Assembly (NCBI RefSeq): GCF_000821065.1
Contig: NZ_CDGG01000001.1
Location: 1,674,001-1,738,000, forward strand
Source: Oceanobacillus oncorhynchi
GTDB lineage: Bacteria; Bacillota; Bacilli; Bacillales; Amphibacillaceae
DNA: 64,000 nt
Direction of reading: 5' to 3'
This document shows, in pieces, positions 24,043 through 33,237 of the stretch. The position numbers and the translations under genes are program-made. Position 1 is the stretch's first letter, and the number at the start of each line of letters is the position of its first letter. The notes under the pieces were generated by a model. It saw only the letters and a program-made list of their open reading frames with translations. It did no database searches and was not told the origin of the DNA.

Positions 24043-24127
24043 GCAACACTAGGGGAGCCTTTGGCTGAGACGAATACTCGGACCCTTTGAACCTGATCTG
24101 GTTAACACTAGCGTAGGGAAGTGGCAG
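24043..24127 (+). ncRNA. TPP riboswitch (THI element)
   Basis: The conserved blocks CTAGGGGAGCC, GGCTGAGA, ACCCTTTGAACCTGATCTGG and TAGCGTAGGGAAGTG are present in order. A likely promoter (TTGAAA-16-TATTCT) lies upstream at about 23990-24017. It controls the thiazole operon. Confidence 0.95.
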
Positions 24128-24171
24128 GAACATGACGATATATCATTCGAACAATGAATTTGTATATAATC

Positions 24172-24211
24172 AAGACCACTTATCCCTCAGCTGGATTAGT
24201 GGTCTTTTTCG
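24172..24211 (+). terminator. riboswitch-controlled terminator before tenI
   Basis: AAGACCACT and AGTGGTCTTTTT form a stem with a 17-base loop and T-run, 45 bases after the TPP aptamer and 50 bases before tenI. It is the expression platform: TPP binding should favour termination. Confidence 0.85.
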
Positions 24212-24260
24212 TTCTTCTGCCAATCCTGAAACAAGAAAATGGAAGAAAGGGGAGAAGAAG

Positions 24261-24860
24261 ATGGACAGGCATCTGCACTTGATCAGTGATGGCAGTTTTT
24301 CCGAGCAGCATTTGCAAATAGTGAAGCGGATTCAGGCTGAGATTGATTATTTGCATATCAGAGAGAAGAACAAGACAGCGAAGGACATTCTGGAAATCAT
24401 CGGTGCATTAGAAAATATCGGATTGCCATTAGAGAAAATAATAGTGAATGACAGAGTAGATATTGCTGTGATAAAGCAGTGCGCAGGTATTCAGCTGGCG
24501 TTTCACAGTCCTTCCATTCCACTTGTAAAAGAAAGCTTCCCTGAATTGAAGGCAGGAAAGTCTGTTCATTCTTTAGCTGAGGCAGAGCAGGCGCAGCAGG
24601 AGGGAGCTGATTATGTGCTGTATGGCCATATTTATTCCAGCAAGTCCAAAGCCAATCAGCAGCCCAGAGGATTAACGGAACTACAGGAAATGACTAACGC
24701 GCTGTCTGTGCCGGTATATGCTATTGGCGGGATTACTCCTGAGCGGGCGAAAGAAGTAACTGCCGCAGGAGCAGGCGGCATCGCGGTCATGTCTGGTATT
24801 TGGCAGGCAGAGGATCCGGTCCAAACTGTCAGAGCTTACCGGCAAGCGTTGAATATATGA
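24261..24860 (+). CDS. tenI: thiazole tautomerase TenI
   Basis: A 199-residue protein with the thiamine-phosphate-synthase-like TIM-barrel fold, ending in the phosphate site VYAIGGI and the GGIAVMSGI strand. The start at 24261 has AAAGGGGAGAAG upstream; a longer ORF from 24132 would be read through the terminator and is rejected. TenI aromatises the thiazole phosphate carboxylate made by ThiG, and it lacks the full ThiE substrate set. It is the first gene of the thiazole operon tenI-thiO-thiS-thiG-thiF, as in Bacillus, under TPP riboswitch control. Confidence 0.9.
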   Translation: MDRHLHLISDGSFSEQHLQIVKRIQAEIDYLHIREKNKTAKDILEIIGALENIGLPLEKIIVNDRVDIAVIKQCAGIQLAFHSPSIPLVKESFPELKAGKSVHSLAEAEQAQQEGADYVLYGHIYSSKSKANQQPRGLTELQEMTNALSVPVYAIGGITPERAKEVTAAGAGGIAVMSGIWQAEDPVQTVRAYRQALNI

Positions 24861-24874
24861 AAAGGAGGGAGAAG

Positions 24875-26011
24875 ATGAATAAACAGTTTGATCAAATTAT
24901 TGTAGGCGGCGGAGTTATTGGCTGCTCTATTGCTTATCAGCTGGCCAAAAGAGGCAATCGGGTGCTGGTCATTGAAAGGAATCAAATCGGCTGCGAGGCT
25001 TCCAGTGCCGCAGCAGGTATGTTAGGCGCTCAAGGAGAGTTTACAGAAGACAGTCCGCTTTTTCGGTTTGCACATGAGAGCAGAGCGCTATTCAAAAATT
25101 TATCAGAGGAACTGAAGGAAGCGTCAGGAGTAGATATTCAATATATTCATAAAGGAATCATGAAGCTTGCTTTTCATCAGCAGCAATACAGCAAGCTGCA
25201 AAGCGTCGCGTCCTTCCAGCGGGAAGCGGGGAACCCTGCGTATTTACTGTCAGTAGAAGAAGCGAAAAAAATGGAGCCAAGCCTGACGGAGAATCTTCGT
25301 GCTGTCCTGTATTTGCCGGATGATGGTCAGGTTTCCGCCCGTCATCTGACCAAAGCCTTCTCTCTGGCTGCATCTCATTATGGTGCGGTGTTGCATGAGC
25401 AGGAAAGCGTTAATGAGCTGTTGATAGAAAATGAAACGGTTTATGGTGTCCGGACAACAGAGGCAATCTATGAAGCGGTCCAGGTTATTGTTGCAACAGG
25501 AGCTTTCGGAGATGAATTGCTGCCTGCAGATTATGCTGCGATTCCGGTGAAGGGCGAATGTCTGCTGTTAGAACTGGACCAGAAGCTATTTCAATCAACA
25601 CTTTGGATGGATGGCTGTTACCTTGTTCCGAAGCAGGGAAAAAAGGTGATTGTTGGAGCCTCCTCCATACCAGGAAAAATGGATAAGCATGTCCATGCCG
25701 CAAGCGTCCAGAGACTGCTGTCACGAGCGCAGAAAATGGTTCCGGAGCTGGCAGAGGCGAGGATAAGAAAAATGTGGGCAGGCATCAGACCATCTACAGC
25801 TGACGAACTGCCATACTTGGGCGAGATTCCGGGAATCCCAGGCCTATATGCGGCAAAGGGACATTATCGAAATGGCATCTTACTATCGCCTATCACGGGA
25901 ATTTATATGGCAGATTTAATAGAAAATAAGCCGGTTTCCCCGCTTTATTATGATTGCTTTCATGCGGACCGTCAAAATAAAAAATTGGAAAAGGCAGGTG
26001 AATCAACATGA
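24875..26011 (+). CDS. thiO: glycine oxidase ThiO
   Basis: A 378-residue FAD enzyme of the DAO family with the dinucleotide fold IIVGGGVIGCSIAYQLAKRG at the N-terminus and the C-terminal GHYRNGILLSPITG. AAAGGAGGGAG, 3-4 bases upstream, fixes the start at 24875. ThiO oxidises glycine to iminoglycine, the thiazole precursor in aerobic Bacilli. Its 3' end overlaps thiS by four bases. Confidence 0.93.
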   Translation: MNKQFDQIIVGGGVIGCSIAYQLAKRGNRVLVIERNQIGCEASSAAAGMLGAQGEFTEDSPLFRFAHESRALFKNLSEELKEASGVDIQYIHKGIMKLAFHQQQYSKLQSVASFQREAGNPAYLLSVEEAKKMEPSLTENLRAVLYLPDDGQVSARHLTKAFSLAASHYGAVLHEQESVNELLIENETVYGVRTTEAIYEAVQVIVATGAFGDELLPADYAAIPVKGECLLLELDQKLFQSTLWMDGCYLVPKQGKKVIVGASSIPGKMDKHVHAASVQRLLSRAQKMVPELAEARIRKMWAGIRPSTADELPYLGEIPGIPGLYAAKGHYRNGILLSPITGIYMADLIENKPVSPLYYDCFHADRQNKKLEKAGEST

Positions 26012-26211
26012 AAATCACAGTGAATGGCAACGGATTAGAAGTGCAGGAAGAGGTAAAGCATGTCAAAGGCTTAATCGACTTTCTGGGATTGGAAGATAAA
26101 CCTTTGATTATCGAGCATAATCAGCAGATATTACAGAAGGAAGAGCATGAAAAAGCGGTGTTGGAAAATGGAGACAAGGTAGAAATCGTACATTTTGTTG
26201 GAGGAGGTTAA
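26008..26211 (+). CDS. thiS: sulfur carrier protein ThiS
   Basis: A 67-residue ubiquitin-fold protein ending in the required Gly-Gly (VGGG terminus), which is adenylated by ThiF and carries sulfur as a thiocarboxylate. Its ATG overlaps the thiO stop (ATGA), and AGGTG lies upstream. Family length is normal. Confidence 0.93.
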   Translation: MKITVNGNGLEVQEEVKHVKGLIDFLGLEDKPLIIEHNQQILQKEEHEKAVLENGDKVEIVHFVGGG

Positions 26212-26215
26212 GCAA

Positions 26216-26986
26216 ATGCTTACAGTTGGAAACTATCAATTTAAATCACGTTTATTCTTAGGGACAGGTAAATATCCGGATTTTGATATTCAAAAACAGG
26301 CGGTAGATAAATCAGAGACAGAGGTACTCACTTTTTCTGTCAGAAGGATGAATATTTATGATCCTTCCCTGCCCAATTTTTTAGAAAAAATCGATGTGGA
26401 CCGCTATACGTTTTTACCAAATACAGCAGGGGCAAAGGATGCGAAGGAAGCGGTGCGAATTGCTAAATTAGCGGCCGCTTCAGGACGATGTGATATGGTC
26501 AAGGTGGAAATCATTGGCTGTGATAAAACGTTGCTGCCTGATCCGGTAGAGACATTGAAAGCAACAGAAGAACTGGTGGCAGAAGGTTTTACAGTGCTTC
26601 CTTACACCTCAGATGATGTGGTATTAGCAAAAAAACTGGAGGAAGCAGGAGCCCACGCCGTGATGCCTGGAGCTTCTCCCATTGGAAGCGGGCAAGGAAT
26701 CATCAATCCATTAAATCTTTCTTTTATTATCGAGCAGTCAAAAGTGCCTGTCATTGTCGACGCAGGGATTGGATCGCCTGCTGATGCAGCGTATGCCATG
26801 GAATTGGGCGCAGAAGGTGTTTTACTGAATACAGCTGTTTCCGGAGCACATGACCCTGTAAAAATGGCAGAGGCAATGAAATATGCAATAGAAGCAGGGA
26901 GACTGGGGTATGAAGCGGGAAGGATTGCGATGAAAGATTATGCTGTAGCCAGCAGCCCGGAGGAAGGGATCAGCGTTGGAAACTAA
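26216..26986 (+). CDS. thiG: thiazole synthase ThiG
   Basis: A 256-residue TIM-barrel enzyme. GGAGGAGG upstream fixes the ATG at 26216; an in-frame TTG at 26195 lies within thiS. It begins with the family sequence [18 protein letters not shown], has the Schiff-base lysine in MVKVEIIG (about residue 96) and the [11 protein letters not shown] phosphate site. It condenses iminoglycine, 1-deoxyxylulose 5-phosphate and ThiS thiocarboxylate. The 3' end overlaps thiF by 11 bases. Confidence 0.95.
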   Translation: MLTVGNYQFKSRLFLGTGKYPDFDIQKQAVDKSETEVLTFSVRRMNIYDPSLPNFLEKIDVDRYTFLPNTAGAKDAKEAVRIAKLAAASGRCDMVKVEIIGCDKTLLPDPVETLKATEELVAEGFTVLPYTSDDVVLAKKLEEAGAHAVMPGASPIGSGQGIINPLNLSFIIEQSKVPVIVDAGIGSPADAAYAMELGAEGVLLNTAVSGAHDPVKMAEAMKYAIEAGRLGYEAGRIAMKDYAVASSPEEGISVGN

Positions 26987-27998
26987 TCGTTATCATCGTC
27001 AGATATTATTTGCGCCAATCGGCGAGTCTGGCCAGGAGAAGCTGAGCCAAAGCCATGTGCTGATTATCGGTGCAGGCGCTCTGGGGTCGAGCAGTGCGGA
27101 AGCTTTGACGCGTGCGGGCGTTGGCCACATAACATTAATTGACCGGGATTATGTAGAAGAAAGTAATCTGCAGCGGCAGCAGCTGTTTAGTGAAAAGGAT
27201 ATGGAACAGAAAATGCCCAAAGCCATTGCTGCCAGACAACGGCTTTCTGAAGTGAATAGCCATGTCAAAATAGATGCGATTGTTGGAGATGCTGAGGTGG
27301 ATATATTGCGGAAAATAGTGCCTGAAGCAGATCTTATCATCGACGCGACGGATAATTTTGAGACAAGACTTTTGCTGAATGATATGGCGCAAAAGTATCA
27401 GAAACCATGGATTTATGGAGCGATTGTAGCAAGCTATGGAGTTACTTTCACGGTGGTTCCTAAAAAAACTCCCTGTCTACAATGCTTGCAGGAATACATT
27501 CCAGTTAATGGCGCTACCTGTGACAGCGTCGGCGTTATTCAGCCGGTTGTGCAAAAGGTGGTCTCCCAGCAGATAACAGAAGCGTTAAAGCTATTGACGG
27601 GTAACGAAGCGGCTTTATCAGGAAAAATCATTTCCTTTGATCTTTGGAACAATGAGCATGTGGAAATAGAGGTAGCTTCCTTACGCAAAGCGGATTGTCC
27701 ATCATGCTCAGAGAAAAGAAGCTATCCAAACCTTGCTTACGATTCTCATTTGAAAACCGCTGTGTTATGCGGCAGAAATACCGTCCAGCTCCGTCCGCAG
27801 CGTAAACAAACAGATTTGAATGAAGTAGCCAAAGAGCTGCAGAAGAATAACCAGATCAAGCTGTTTCAAAATCCTTATCTGCTTTCGTTTGAAGTGGACT
27901 CCTTCCGTATTGTGCTGTTTCAGGACGGGAGAGCATTGGTTCATGGGACGATGGACCAGATGGAAGCAAAAAATATCTATCACCGCTATTTGGGATAA
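26976..27998 (+). CDS. thiF: ThiS adenylyltransferase ThiF (MoeB/ThiF/HesA family)
   Basis: A 340-residue E1-like enzyme. The nucleotide-binding [19 protein letters not shown] and the [12 protein letters not shown] motif are diagnostic, and the CLQC and CPSC pairs are the zinc site. About 85 residues after the zinc site form an extra C-terminal domain as in Bacillus ThiF, not a rhodanese. The likely start is TTG at 26976 (GGAGG lies about 11 bases upstream) inside the thiG end. It adenylates the ThiS C-terminus. It could also serve MoaD, but its operon position favours ThiS. Confidence 0.92.
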   Translation: METNRYHRQILFAPIGESGQEKLSQSHVLIIGAGALGSSSAEALTRAGVGHITLIDRDYVEESNLQRQQLFSEKDMEQKMPKAIAARQRLSEVNSHVKIDAIVGDAEVDILRKIVPEADLIIDATDNFETRLLLNDMAQKYQKPWIYGAIVASYGVTFTVVPKKTPCLQCLQEYIPVNGATCDSVGVIQPVVQKVVSQQITEALKLLTGNEAALSGKIISFDLWNNEHVEIEVASLRKADCPSCSEKRSYPNLAYDSHLKTAVLCGRNTVQLRPQRKQTDLNEVAKELQKNNQIKLFQNPYLLSFEVDSFRIVLFQDGRALVHGTMDQMEAKNIYHRYLG

Positions 27999-28111
27999 TT
28001 AACTTTTATCACAGGGAAACGCCCATAAAATTCCACACCCTGTATAAAAAAGGAAAATATATTAATTTAGATAGGAAATCAGGTGAACTGACTCCTTGAC
28101 TCAATCAGGCT

Positions 28112-28165
28112 CATTCAGCGGGAGAAAAGAAAAATTTCCGCTGAATGAAGTTTTGTTTTATACTT
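28112..28165. repeat. hairpin plus copy 2 of a dispersed repeat
   Basis: CATTCAGCGG (28112-28121) and CCGCTGAATG (28138-28147) form a perfect 10-base inverted repeat. From 28137 on, the sequence repeats the element at 13473 (CCGCTGAATG, AGTTT, GTTTTATACT). Confidence 0.6.
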
Positions 28166-28217
28166 AGAAAAACGAATATGAATTAAAATTATTCTGTATA
28201 AAAGTGGTGAAGAAAAA

Positions 28218-28748
28218 ATGAAGAAAGGTATATATCTTACTCTGAGCATCCTGGTTTACCTCATTATTCTAACTGGCTGCAATGAAAAAAGAGACTATGA
28301 AACAGACGGCCCTTTTATCACAGTAACTTCTATTTCCACCGGGCCAGATGAATACAGACATTTTTACCCGGTAAACTATGCTGTTTATGAAAACGGGAAG
28401 CTGACACTGCATACAGAACAGACAGGTGATATAAAAATAGGTGAAGATGCTCCAGTATATGAAACAAGTGTTTCTGAAGAAGAAGTGGAAAAGATTAAAA
28501 GTCTGATAGAAGATAACTTCTGGCAGCTTCCCGAAGATGTATCAGATGATGACTCCGTTGATGGGAGCTTTTATTATGTCGACGTCCATTTAACAGATTC
28601 CACGACTAGAGTCGGCGGACTGAACCCGAATGAAGCGGGATTTATAGAAATAGTTGATTATGTACATAATTTGGCAGAAAGGGAAAATCGGGAGCTGTGG
28701 GAGAAGCAATTAAGAGAGCATATTTATAAAATGAATCCTGATTCTTAA
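28218..28748 (+). CDS. lipoprotein of unknown function
   Basis: A 176-residue secreted lipoprotein. A signal peptide with a basic start, a hydrophobic core (IYLTLSILVYLIIL) and the lipobox LTGC puts the lipidated cysteine at residue 21. The mature part is acidic, about 155 residues, and has no motif that I recognise. AAAGTGGTGAAG precedes the ATG. It is monocistronic, with the dispersed repeat just upstream. It would be anchored to the outer face of the cell membrane. Confidence 0.75.
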   Translation: MKKGIYLTLSILVYLIILTGCNEKRDYETDGPFITVTSISTGPDEYRHFYPVNYAVYENGKLTLHTEQTGDIKIGEDAPVYETSVSEEEVEKIKSLIEDNFWQLPEDVSDDDSVDGSFYYVDVHLTDSTTRVGGLNPNEAGFIEIVDYVHNLAERENRELWEKQLREHIYKMNPDS

Positions 28749-28874
28749 TTTCTTGTGTAATCTAAACTAAATCATTGTTCGGGGAAATAAAATTCAGGAT
28801 AAAAAATGAAATAACCTTCCTAAATGGATATAATAAGATTAGATGAAATAATCTAAAACGTAAGGAGACTAAAT

Positions 28875-29444
28875 ATGACAGCAGAAAATAAAAAAGAGCT
28901 TTCTCAAGCGGAACAGGAAGAATTACTGGGGAAATTAAAGACGCGTTTTGAAAAGAATACGGAGCGTCATCAGGGTCTGGAATGGGAACCGATTCAAGCC
29001 AAGCTGGAGGGGAATTCCGAAAAATTAATCTCCTTATTTGAAATGGAGAGAACGGAAGGCGAGCCGGATGTAATTGGATATGATGAGGAAAGGGAAGAAT
29101 ATATCTTTGTAGACTGCTCGAAAGAAAGTCCTAAAGGACGCAGAAGTGTGTGCTATGACCGGGCTGCATTAGAATCAAGAAAGAAGCACAAACCGGAAAA
29201 TAGTGCGATAGATATGGCAACGGATATGGGCATTGAAATGTTAACAGAAGACCAATACCGCGAACTCCAAAAGCTTGGAACTTTTGATGCGAAAACATCA
29301 ACCTGGGTAAAGACACCGACGGATATTAGAGAACGAGGCGGAGCACTTTTTTGTGATTTCCGTTTTGGGCATGTTTTCGTATATCATAATGGCGCGGAAT
29401 CTTATTATGGTTCCCGTGGGTTCCGGGGGATGTTACGAGTGTAG
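28875..29444 (+). CDS. DUF4256 domain protein
   Basis: A 189-residue soluble protein matching the DUF4256 pattern: LKTRFEKNTERHQGLEW near the N-terminus, YIFVDCSKESPKGRRSVCYDR in the middle and the end FRFGHVFVYHNGAESYYGSRGFRG. This family of unknown function is widespread in Bacilli and Bacteroidetes. AAGGAG lies 8-9 bases before the ATG. It is monocistronic, with a weak hairpin terminator (AGAATCA/TGATTCT, 29468-29512) downstream. Confidence 0.85.
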   Translation: MTAENKKELSQAEQEELLGKLKTRFEKNTERHQGLEWEPIQAKLEGNSEKLISLFEMERTEGEPDVIGYDEEREEYIFVDCSKESPKGRRSVCYDRAALESRKKHKPENSAIDMATDMGIEMLTEDQYRELQKLGTFDAKTSTWVKTPTDIRERGGALFCDFRFGHVFVYHNGAESYYGSRGFRGMLRV

Positions 29445-29550
29445 CAGTAAGCAGGAGAAGGATATGGAGAATCAGGAATGGATGTAAACCGACAATTCTT
29501 GATTCTTTTTTATTTGTACAAAGAATAACAGAGCAGAGAGGAGCATTTAT

Positions 29551-29631
29551 TTGCTGGTCAATAGAGGATGGCTTATTTTAGGCATTATTTGGACGGTTTT
29601 TTTTGCCGGTATGGGGATCGTATACAATTAA
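29551..29631 (+). CDS. possible 26-residue membrane peptide overlapping the VOC gene
   Basis: TTG start with GAGAGGAG exactly 7 bases upstream, the best-placed ribosome binding site in this region. The peptide LVNRGWLILGIIWTVFFAG continues to MGIVYN: a positive residue, then one hydrophobic helix. It overlaps the N-terminal part of the VOC frame and its stop lies where the VOC domain begins, so it may couple translation into that gene. No family is known to me. It could also be fortuitous. Confidence 0.35.
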   Translation: MLVNRGWLILGIIWTVFFAGMGIVYN

Positions 29632-29963
29632 AACATTTAAACCTAACAGTAAACGACGTGGAAGCTTCGCGGGAGTTTCTGGAGAAATACGTTGAAATGA
29701 CATGTGTGAACAGTCGTGGAAAAGGATTTGCAGCTATGTTTGACGATAATCAATTCGTTTTGACGCTGATGAAAGGGAAAGATGTTCGATATCCGAAAAC
29801 CTTTCACATTGGATTCCCGCAAGAAAGCAGAGAGAAAGTGGATCAAATAAATAAACAGTTGAAAGAAGGTGGTTATGAAGTAAATTCTTCCATTGAATCT
29901 CATGGATATACTTTTTATGTGAAAGCCCCTGGTGGATTTACTGTGGGGATTTTGTCTGAGTAA
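29568..29963 (+). CDS. VOC (glyoxalase/dioxygenase-like) family protein
   Basis: A VOC-fold protein; the conserved part starts at LKHLNLTVNDVEASREFLEKYV and ends FYVKAPGGFTVGILS. The first 18 residues from the ATG at 29568 (MAYFRHYLDG...) do not look like the family and have no properly spaced ribosome binding site. The natural start would fall at the ATA codon at 29622 (IQLKHLNL), where homologs usually have ATG; GGGGAT lies before it. A mutated start or coupling from the upstream small frame are both possible. Metal ligands cannot be assigned with confidence, and the substrate is unknown. Confidence 0.7.
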   Translation: MAYFRHYLDGFFCRYGDRIQLKHLNLTVNDVEASREFLEKYVEMTCVNSRGKGFAAMFDDNQFVLTLMKGKDVRYPKTFHIGFPQESREKVDQINKQLKEGGYEVNSSIESHGYTFYVKAPGGFTVGILSE

Positions 29964-30003
29964 AATAAAAATTTAATTCCTTTCCTGGGAGTTTAAGATA
30001 TCC

Positions 30004-30058
30004 AAAAATCCCTGTGAATAACCGAGTATTGATAAAACTCGTATTCACAGGGATTTTT
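30004..30058. terminator. strong bidirectional terminator
   Basis: AAAAATCCCTGTGAATA and TATTCACAGGGATTTTT form a perfect 17-base stem, with a further GAGT/ACTC pair inside. It lies between the convergent VOC and phosphatase genes. Confidence 0.92.
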
Positions 30059-30099
30059 CAAAAGGGTTTATAAGTTGTAATTATCCTTTGGCTAAATAC

Positions 30100-31608
30100 T
30101 TATTTAAAATACACTTCGTCTCCCGGATAAATCAAATGTGGATTTGGAAATTGATTAATCTCCTGCAGCGTAGTCCATAAATAATTATATTTCAGACCAA
30201 TTTCAAATAGTGTATCCCCAGACTTTACAGTATAGACGGTTCCTTCAGACTGATTTTGGCTGGTTTTCCCACCAAATTCAATTCCTGCAGCGTTAGCGAT
30301 GATTTTTGGTAAATCTGTATTATCATGGGCTCCTGAAAATTTATCAGCTCCTGGACCATATGCGTAGACTGGGATATCCACTCCTGTGTGATTTGTACTT
30401 GTCCATCCGACATTGGCCTTCGAACTGATGACTGTATTGATTGCCATTATTGGATCTTCAGCTTTCTGAATCGATTGAATTTCTTCTTCTGACAATTCCA
30501 TATCTGTATATTTATTTACTACTTCACCAGCATTAGAGCGATCATCATTTAGCTCTGCTGCGATATTCTCACCGGTTGCCGTTACACTTTGAAGCAGCTC
30601 TGGATTTGCTGTGCCTGAACCATTGGCACCTACAGTCATGCCGCCTGTTTCATGGTCTCCTCCGACAATAACCAGCGTATTACCATCTTCTTCAGCAAAA
30701 TCAATCGCTTCTTGGACTGCTGCTTCAAAGGCACCTACATCTGTCATCGCCCATGCTGCATCATTCGCGTGACCTGCCCAGTCAATCTGGCTTCCTTCTA
30801 CCATCAGAAAAAAGCCGTCTTCATCTTTGTTTAGGGTATCAATGGCGGTTTGCGTCATTTCTGCAAGGCTAGGTTCTTCCTCCGTATCGCGATGCAATTC
30901 CGGTGACATAGCATCATCTGCGAATAATCCCAGTAAATTCTCATTTTCTAAATCAATATCTGCTTCCAATAATTGATTGCGATTTTCAATAAGCTGATAT
31001 CCTTGCTCTTCTGCTTGCTGGAGCACATTAGCTTCTGCCTGATTTCCCCCTTCTGATTCTGGAAGGAAATTATTTTTCCCGCCGCCTAGTAAAACATCAA
31101 TCTCGTTATCTATTAATTGTTGGGCAATCTCTGTTTCCTTATTCCGGTCATCTACATGTGCTCCAAAAGCTGCCGGAGTTGCATGTGTAATAGTGGAGGT
31201 AGCAACAAGTCCCGTGGACATATCTTTGTTCTGTGATGCTTCTAAAATCGTCTGCTGCGGGTTACCCTCTGGGTCCAATCCAATAACGCCATTATTCGTT
31301 TTGACACCTGTTGCCATAGCTGTACCTGCTGCAGCGGAGTCGGTAATATTGGAATCAGCGGAATATGTAGTATACATTCCTCGCAAATGGGTATCCCATA
31401 CTGCAGGCTCTCCTTTATAATGCCGATAATTGGTTGCATAATCTGCGTTAAAGCCATCGGGAATCATATAAATGATATTTTCCGTCTTCTCTCCGTTCCC
31501 CCTGCTGTTATTCAATTGGCTGTTTCCGTCTGCACTAGCTGCTGTGGTGCTTACTCCTGAAAAAATAATTCCGGCGCTTAACGCTGCCACTCCAAGCTTT
31601 TTTAACAT
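30100..31608 (-). CDS. secreted alkaline phosphatase with C-terminal LysM domain
   Basis: A 502-residue exported enzyme. AAGGAGGATGATGG upstream fixes the start at 31608 and gives a signal peptide (MLKKLGVAALSAGIIFSGVS, cut near AASA). The alkaline phosphatase domain spans about residues 40-430: metal-binding IYMIPDG, nucleophile Ser in TDSAAAGTAMATG, TITHATPAAFGAHV, MVEGSQIDWAGHAND and GGDHETGG. The last 45 residues (YTVKSGDTLFEIGLKYN...) are a LysM repeat that would hold the enzyme in the peptidoglycan, an uncommon addition for this family. A PhoP-type box lies upstream, so phosphate starvation probably induces it. Confidence 0.93.
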   Translation of the reverse strand: MLKKLGVAALSAGIIFSGVSTTAASADGNSQLNNSRGNGEKTENIIYMIPDGFNADYATNYRHYKGEPAVWDTHLRGMYTTYSADSNITDSAAAGTAMATGVKTNNGVIGLDPEGNPQQTILEASQNKDMSTGLVATSTITHATPAAFGAHVDDRNKETEIAQQLIDNEIDVLLGGGKNNFLPESEGGNQAEANVLQQAEEQGYQLIENRNQLLEADIDLENENLLGLFADDAMSPELHRDTEEEPSLAEMTQTAIDTLNKDEDGFFLMVEGSQIDWAGHANDAAWAMTDVGAFEAAVQEAIDFAEEDGNTLVIVGGDHETGGMTVGANGSGTANPELLQSVTATGENIAAELNDDRSNAGEVVNKYTDMELSEEEIQSIQKAEDPIMAINTVISSKANVGWTSTNHTGVDIPVYAYGPGADKFSGAHDNTDLPKIIANAAGIEFGGKTSQNQSEGTVYTVKSGDTLFEIGLKYNYLWTTLQEINQFPNPHLIYPGDEVYFK

Positions 31609-31678
31609 TCCATCATCCTCCTTCGAAATTGAACTTAACCTCATTGTAGGTGAAAGACTTTAACTGAGGATGAATAGA

Positions 31679-31701
31679 ATGTAAATAATATGTAATGTTC
31701 T
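31679..31701 (-). promoter_or_regulatory. candidate PhoP (Pho) box
   Basis: On the minus strand TTACAT occurs twice exactly 11 bases apart (31684-31679 and 31695-31690), with a weaker AAAACA one more 11-base step upstream. Direct TTAACA-like repeats at 11-base spacing are the Bacillus PhoP site. It lies about 70 bases before the phosphatase start. Confidence 0.6.
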
Positions 31702-31746
31702 GTTTTTTATTAATAAGATAAGGATAAGTTTTTTTAATGTATCGCA

Positions 31747-32301
31747 TTAATATTCTATAATTAAATTTTTCCAGGCTGAATCCCATTTTTTATTACGCAT
31801 CCGCTCTCTATAAATAGAATGGAGCTCTGTACCTTTTACATAATACGGCGTTGGTTTGACAATGCCTTGAAATAAATCGTCTAAGCCATGAGGAGCCATT
31901 ATTTTAATTTCATGACGATACATCTGTGCAGCAACGGCAGTGGGTGTCTCAGGAAATTGAGAAACACCATCAAAGGAAGAGGTATAAGGGAGGTTGTTAT
32001 TCTTTAAATGCATCCTCGCTTGATTTTTCACAGACCATGGCTGTCCAGGCATCCATTTTTCTAATTTCGCTTCTAGTTTTTTTTCTGTATCTTCGGAAAT
32101 ATCCGTTTGGTCAAAATAAATAACATCAATATCATTTATTTTTGTATGATAATCATATAAGGTATCCCAAACTTTACTTCTGATTAATCCAGCAGCAACC
32201 CAGCAATCACTCAGTTGTAATCTGTCCACTGTTTGTAAAATCGATAGGATATAGCTGTCTTGTTGGAGAATCGCTATTAATCTGTCTTCGAACTCTATCA
32301 T
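31747..32301 (-). CDS. nucleotidyltransferase family protein (NTP_transf_6 type)
   Basis: A 184-residue protein. The AAAGGGCGTG sequence selects the ATG at 32301; the ORF runs on for 35 more codons without support. The pattern DCWVAAGLIRSKVWDTLYDYH followed by INDIDVIYFD (the two carboxylates expected of a polymerase-beta-like nucleotidyltransferase) and later HGLDDLFQGIVKPTPYYV matches PF06042-type proteins. The family is common in Bacilli as single genes; its substrate is not established. It faces the phosphatase in the same direction and is divergent from the HAD gene. Confidence 0.82.
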   Translation of the reverse strand: MIEFEDRLIAILQQDSYILSILQTVDRLQLSDCWVAAGLIRSKVWDTLYDYHTKINDIDVIYFDQTDISEDTEKKLEAKLEKWMPGQPWSVKNQARMHLKNNNLPYTSSFDGVSQFPETPTAVAAQMYRHEIKIMAPHGLDDLFQGIVKPTPYYVKGTELHSIYRERMRNKKWDSAWKNLIIEY

Positions 32302-32498
32302 ATGTATCACGCCCTTTTTTATCTGGCTATATTGTATAGCATAATCAGACTGAATGAAATGCTGCATTATTTTATAGAAACATCTGAATATATAACGAAA
32401 CTTCACTCAGCGGGAGTTTTTCGGACGGTTTTCCGTGATAAAATAAATGGTAAAATAAAAAAAGATATAAAGTTAATTTATGAGGGAGGTAGATTCTA

Positions 32499-33170
32499 AT
32501 GGGAAAATATAAAATCATCCTATTTGATTTAGATGGAACACTTTCTGACCCAAAAGAAGGCATAACCAAATCTGTTCAATATGCATTAAATAAAATGAAT
32601 ATTGTGGAATCCAGTCTGGATAAGCTGGAATGCTTTATTGGTCCCCCTCTACAAGTGTCTTTTACTGAATATCACCATTTTAATGAAGCGAATACGCAAA
32701 AAGCAATCCAGTTATATAGGGAAAGATTTAAAGAAAAAGGGATGTATGAGAATACGTTATACCCTGATACGACAGGATTATTACAAATACTGAAGGAACA
32801 AGGGTTTATTTTAGCAGTCGCTACGTCAAAGCCGACTGTTTTCGCAGAGCAAATACTGGAGCACTTCCAAATAAGTAAGTATTTTGAAATTATTGTAGGA
32901 AGCAATTTGGATGGGACGAGATCTGCAAAAGCAGAGATTATCCAGTACATTATAGATAATTATCCCGAATATAGATTGGAAGAATTTATCATGATTGGTG
33001 ATAGAAAGCATGATATTATCGGAGCCAATCAAACTGGCATAGATTCCATCGGTGTTACATACGGATACGGTTCATTGGAAGAGTTAAATGGTGAGAAGCC
33101 CACATTTGTGGTAGATAGTTTGAAACAGGTAAATATGATTTTGGGTGGAGAAAGCTTTTCTGAAAAATAG
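32499..33170 (+). CDS. HAD-family hydrolase (phosphoglycolate phosphatase-like)
   Basis: A 223-residue HAD phosphatase with a C1 helical cap. Motif I is FDLDGTLSD (nucleophile Asp near residue 9), motif II VATSKP (about 108) and motif IV MIGDRKHDIIGA (about 166). Residues after motif I (PKEGITKSVQYALNKM and CFIGPPL) match the Gph/PgpB group. GAGGGAGG lies upstream of the ATG. The natural substrate is a small phosphate ester and cannot be specified. Confidence 0.88.
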   Translation: MGKYKIILFDLDGTLSDPKEGITKSVQYALNKMNIVESSLDKLECFIGPPLQVSFTEYHHFNEANTQKAIQLYRERFKEKGMYENTLYPDTTGLLQILKEQGFILAVATSKPTVFAEQILEHFQISKYFEIIVGSNLDGTRSAKAEIIQYIIDNYPEYRLEEFIMIGDRKHDIIGANQTGIDSIGVTYGYGSLEELNGEKPTFVVDSLKQVNMILGGESFSEK

Positions 33171-33237
33171 TTGAAAGAGAGCTGGGAAGCTTCACCGATT
33201 TCCATGCCCTACTTTTCATGTGATTGGAGGAAATGCC

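Noticed and set aside
24132..24260. Longer tenI reading frame from 24132
   Set aside because: It starts just past the TPP aptamer and runs through the riboswitch terminator; the ribosome binding site at 24248-24257 fits the start at 24261.
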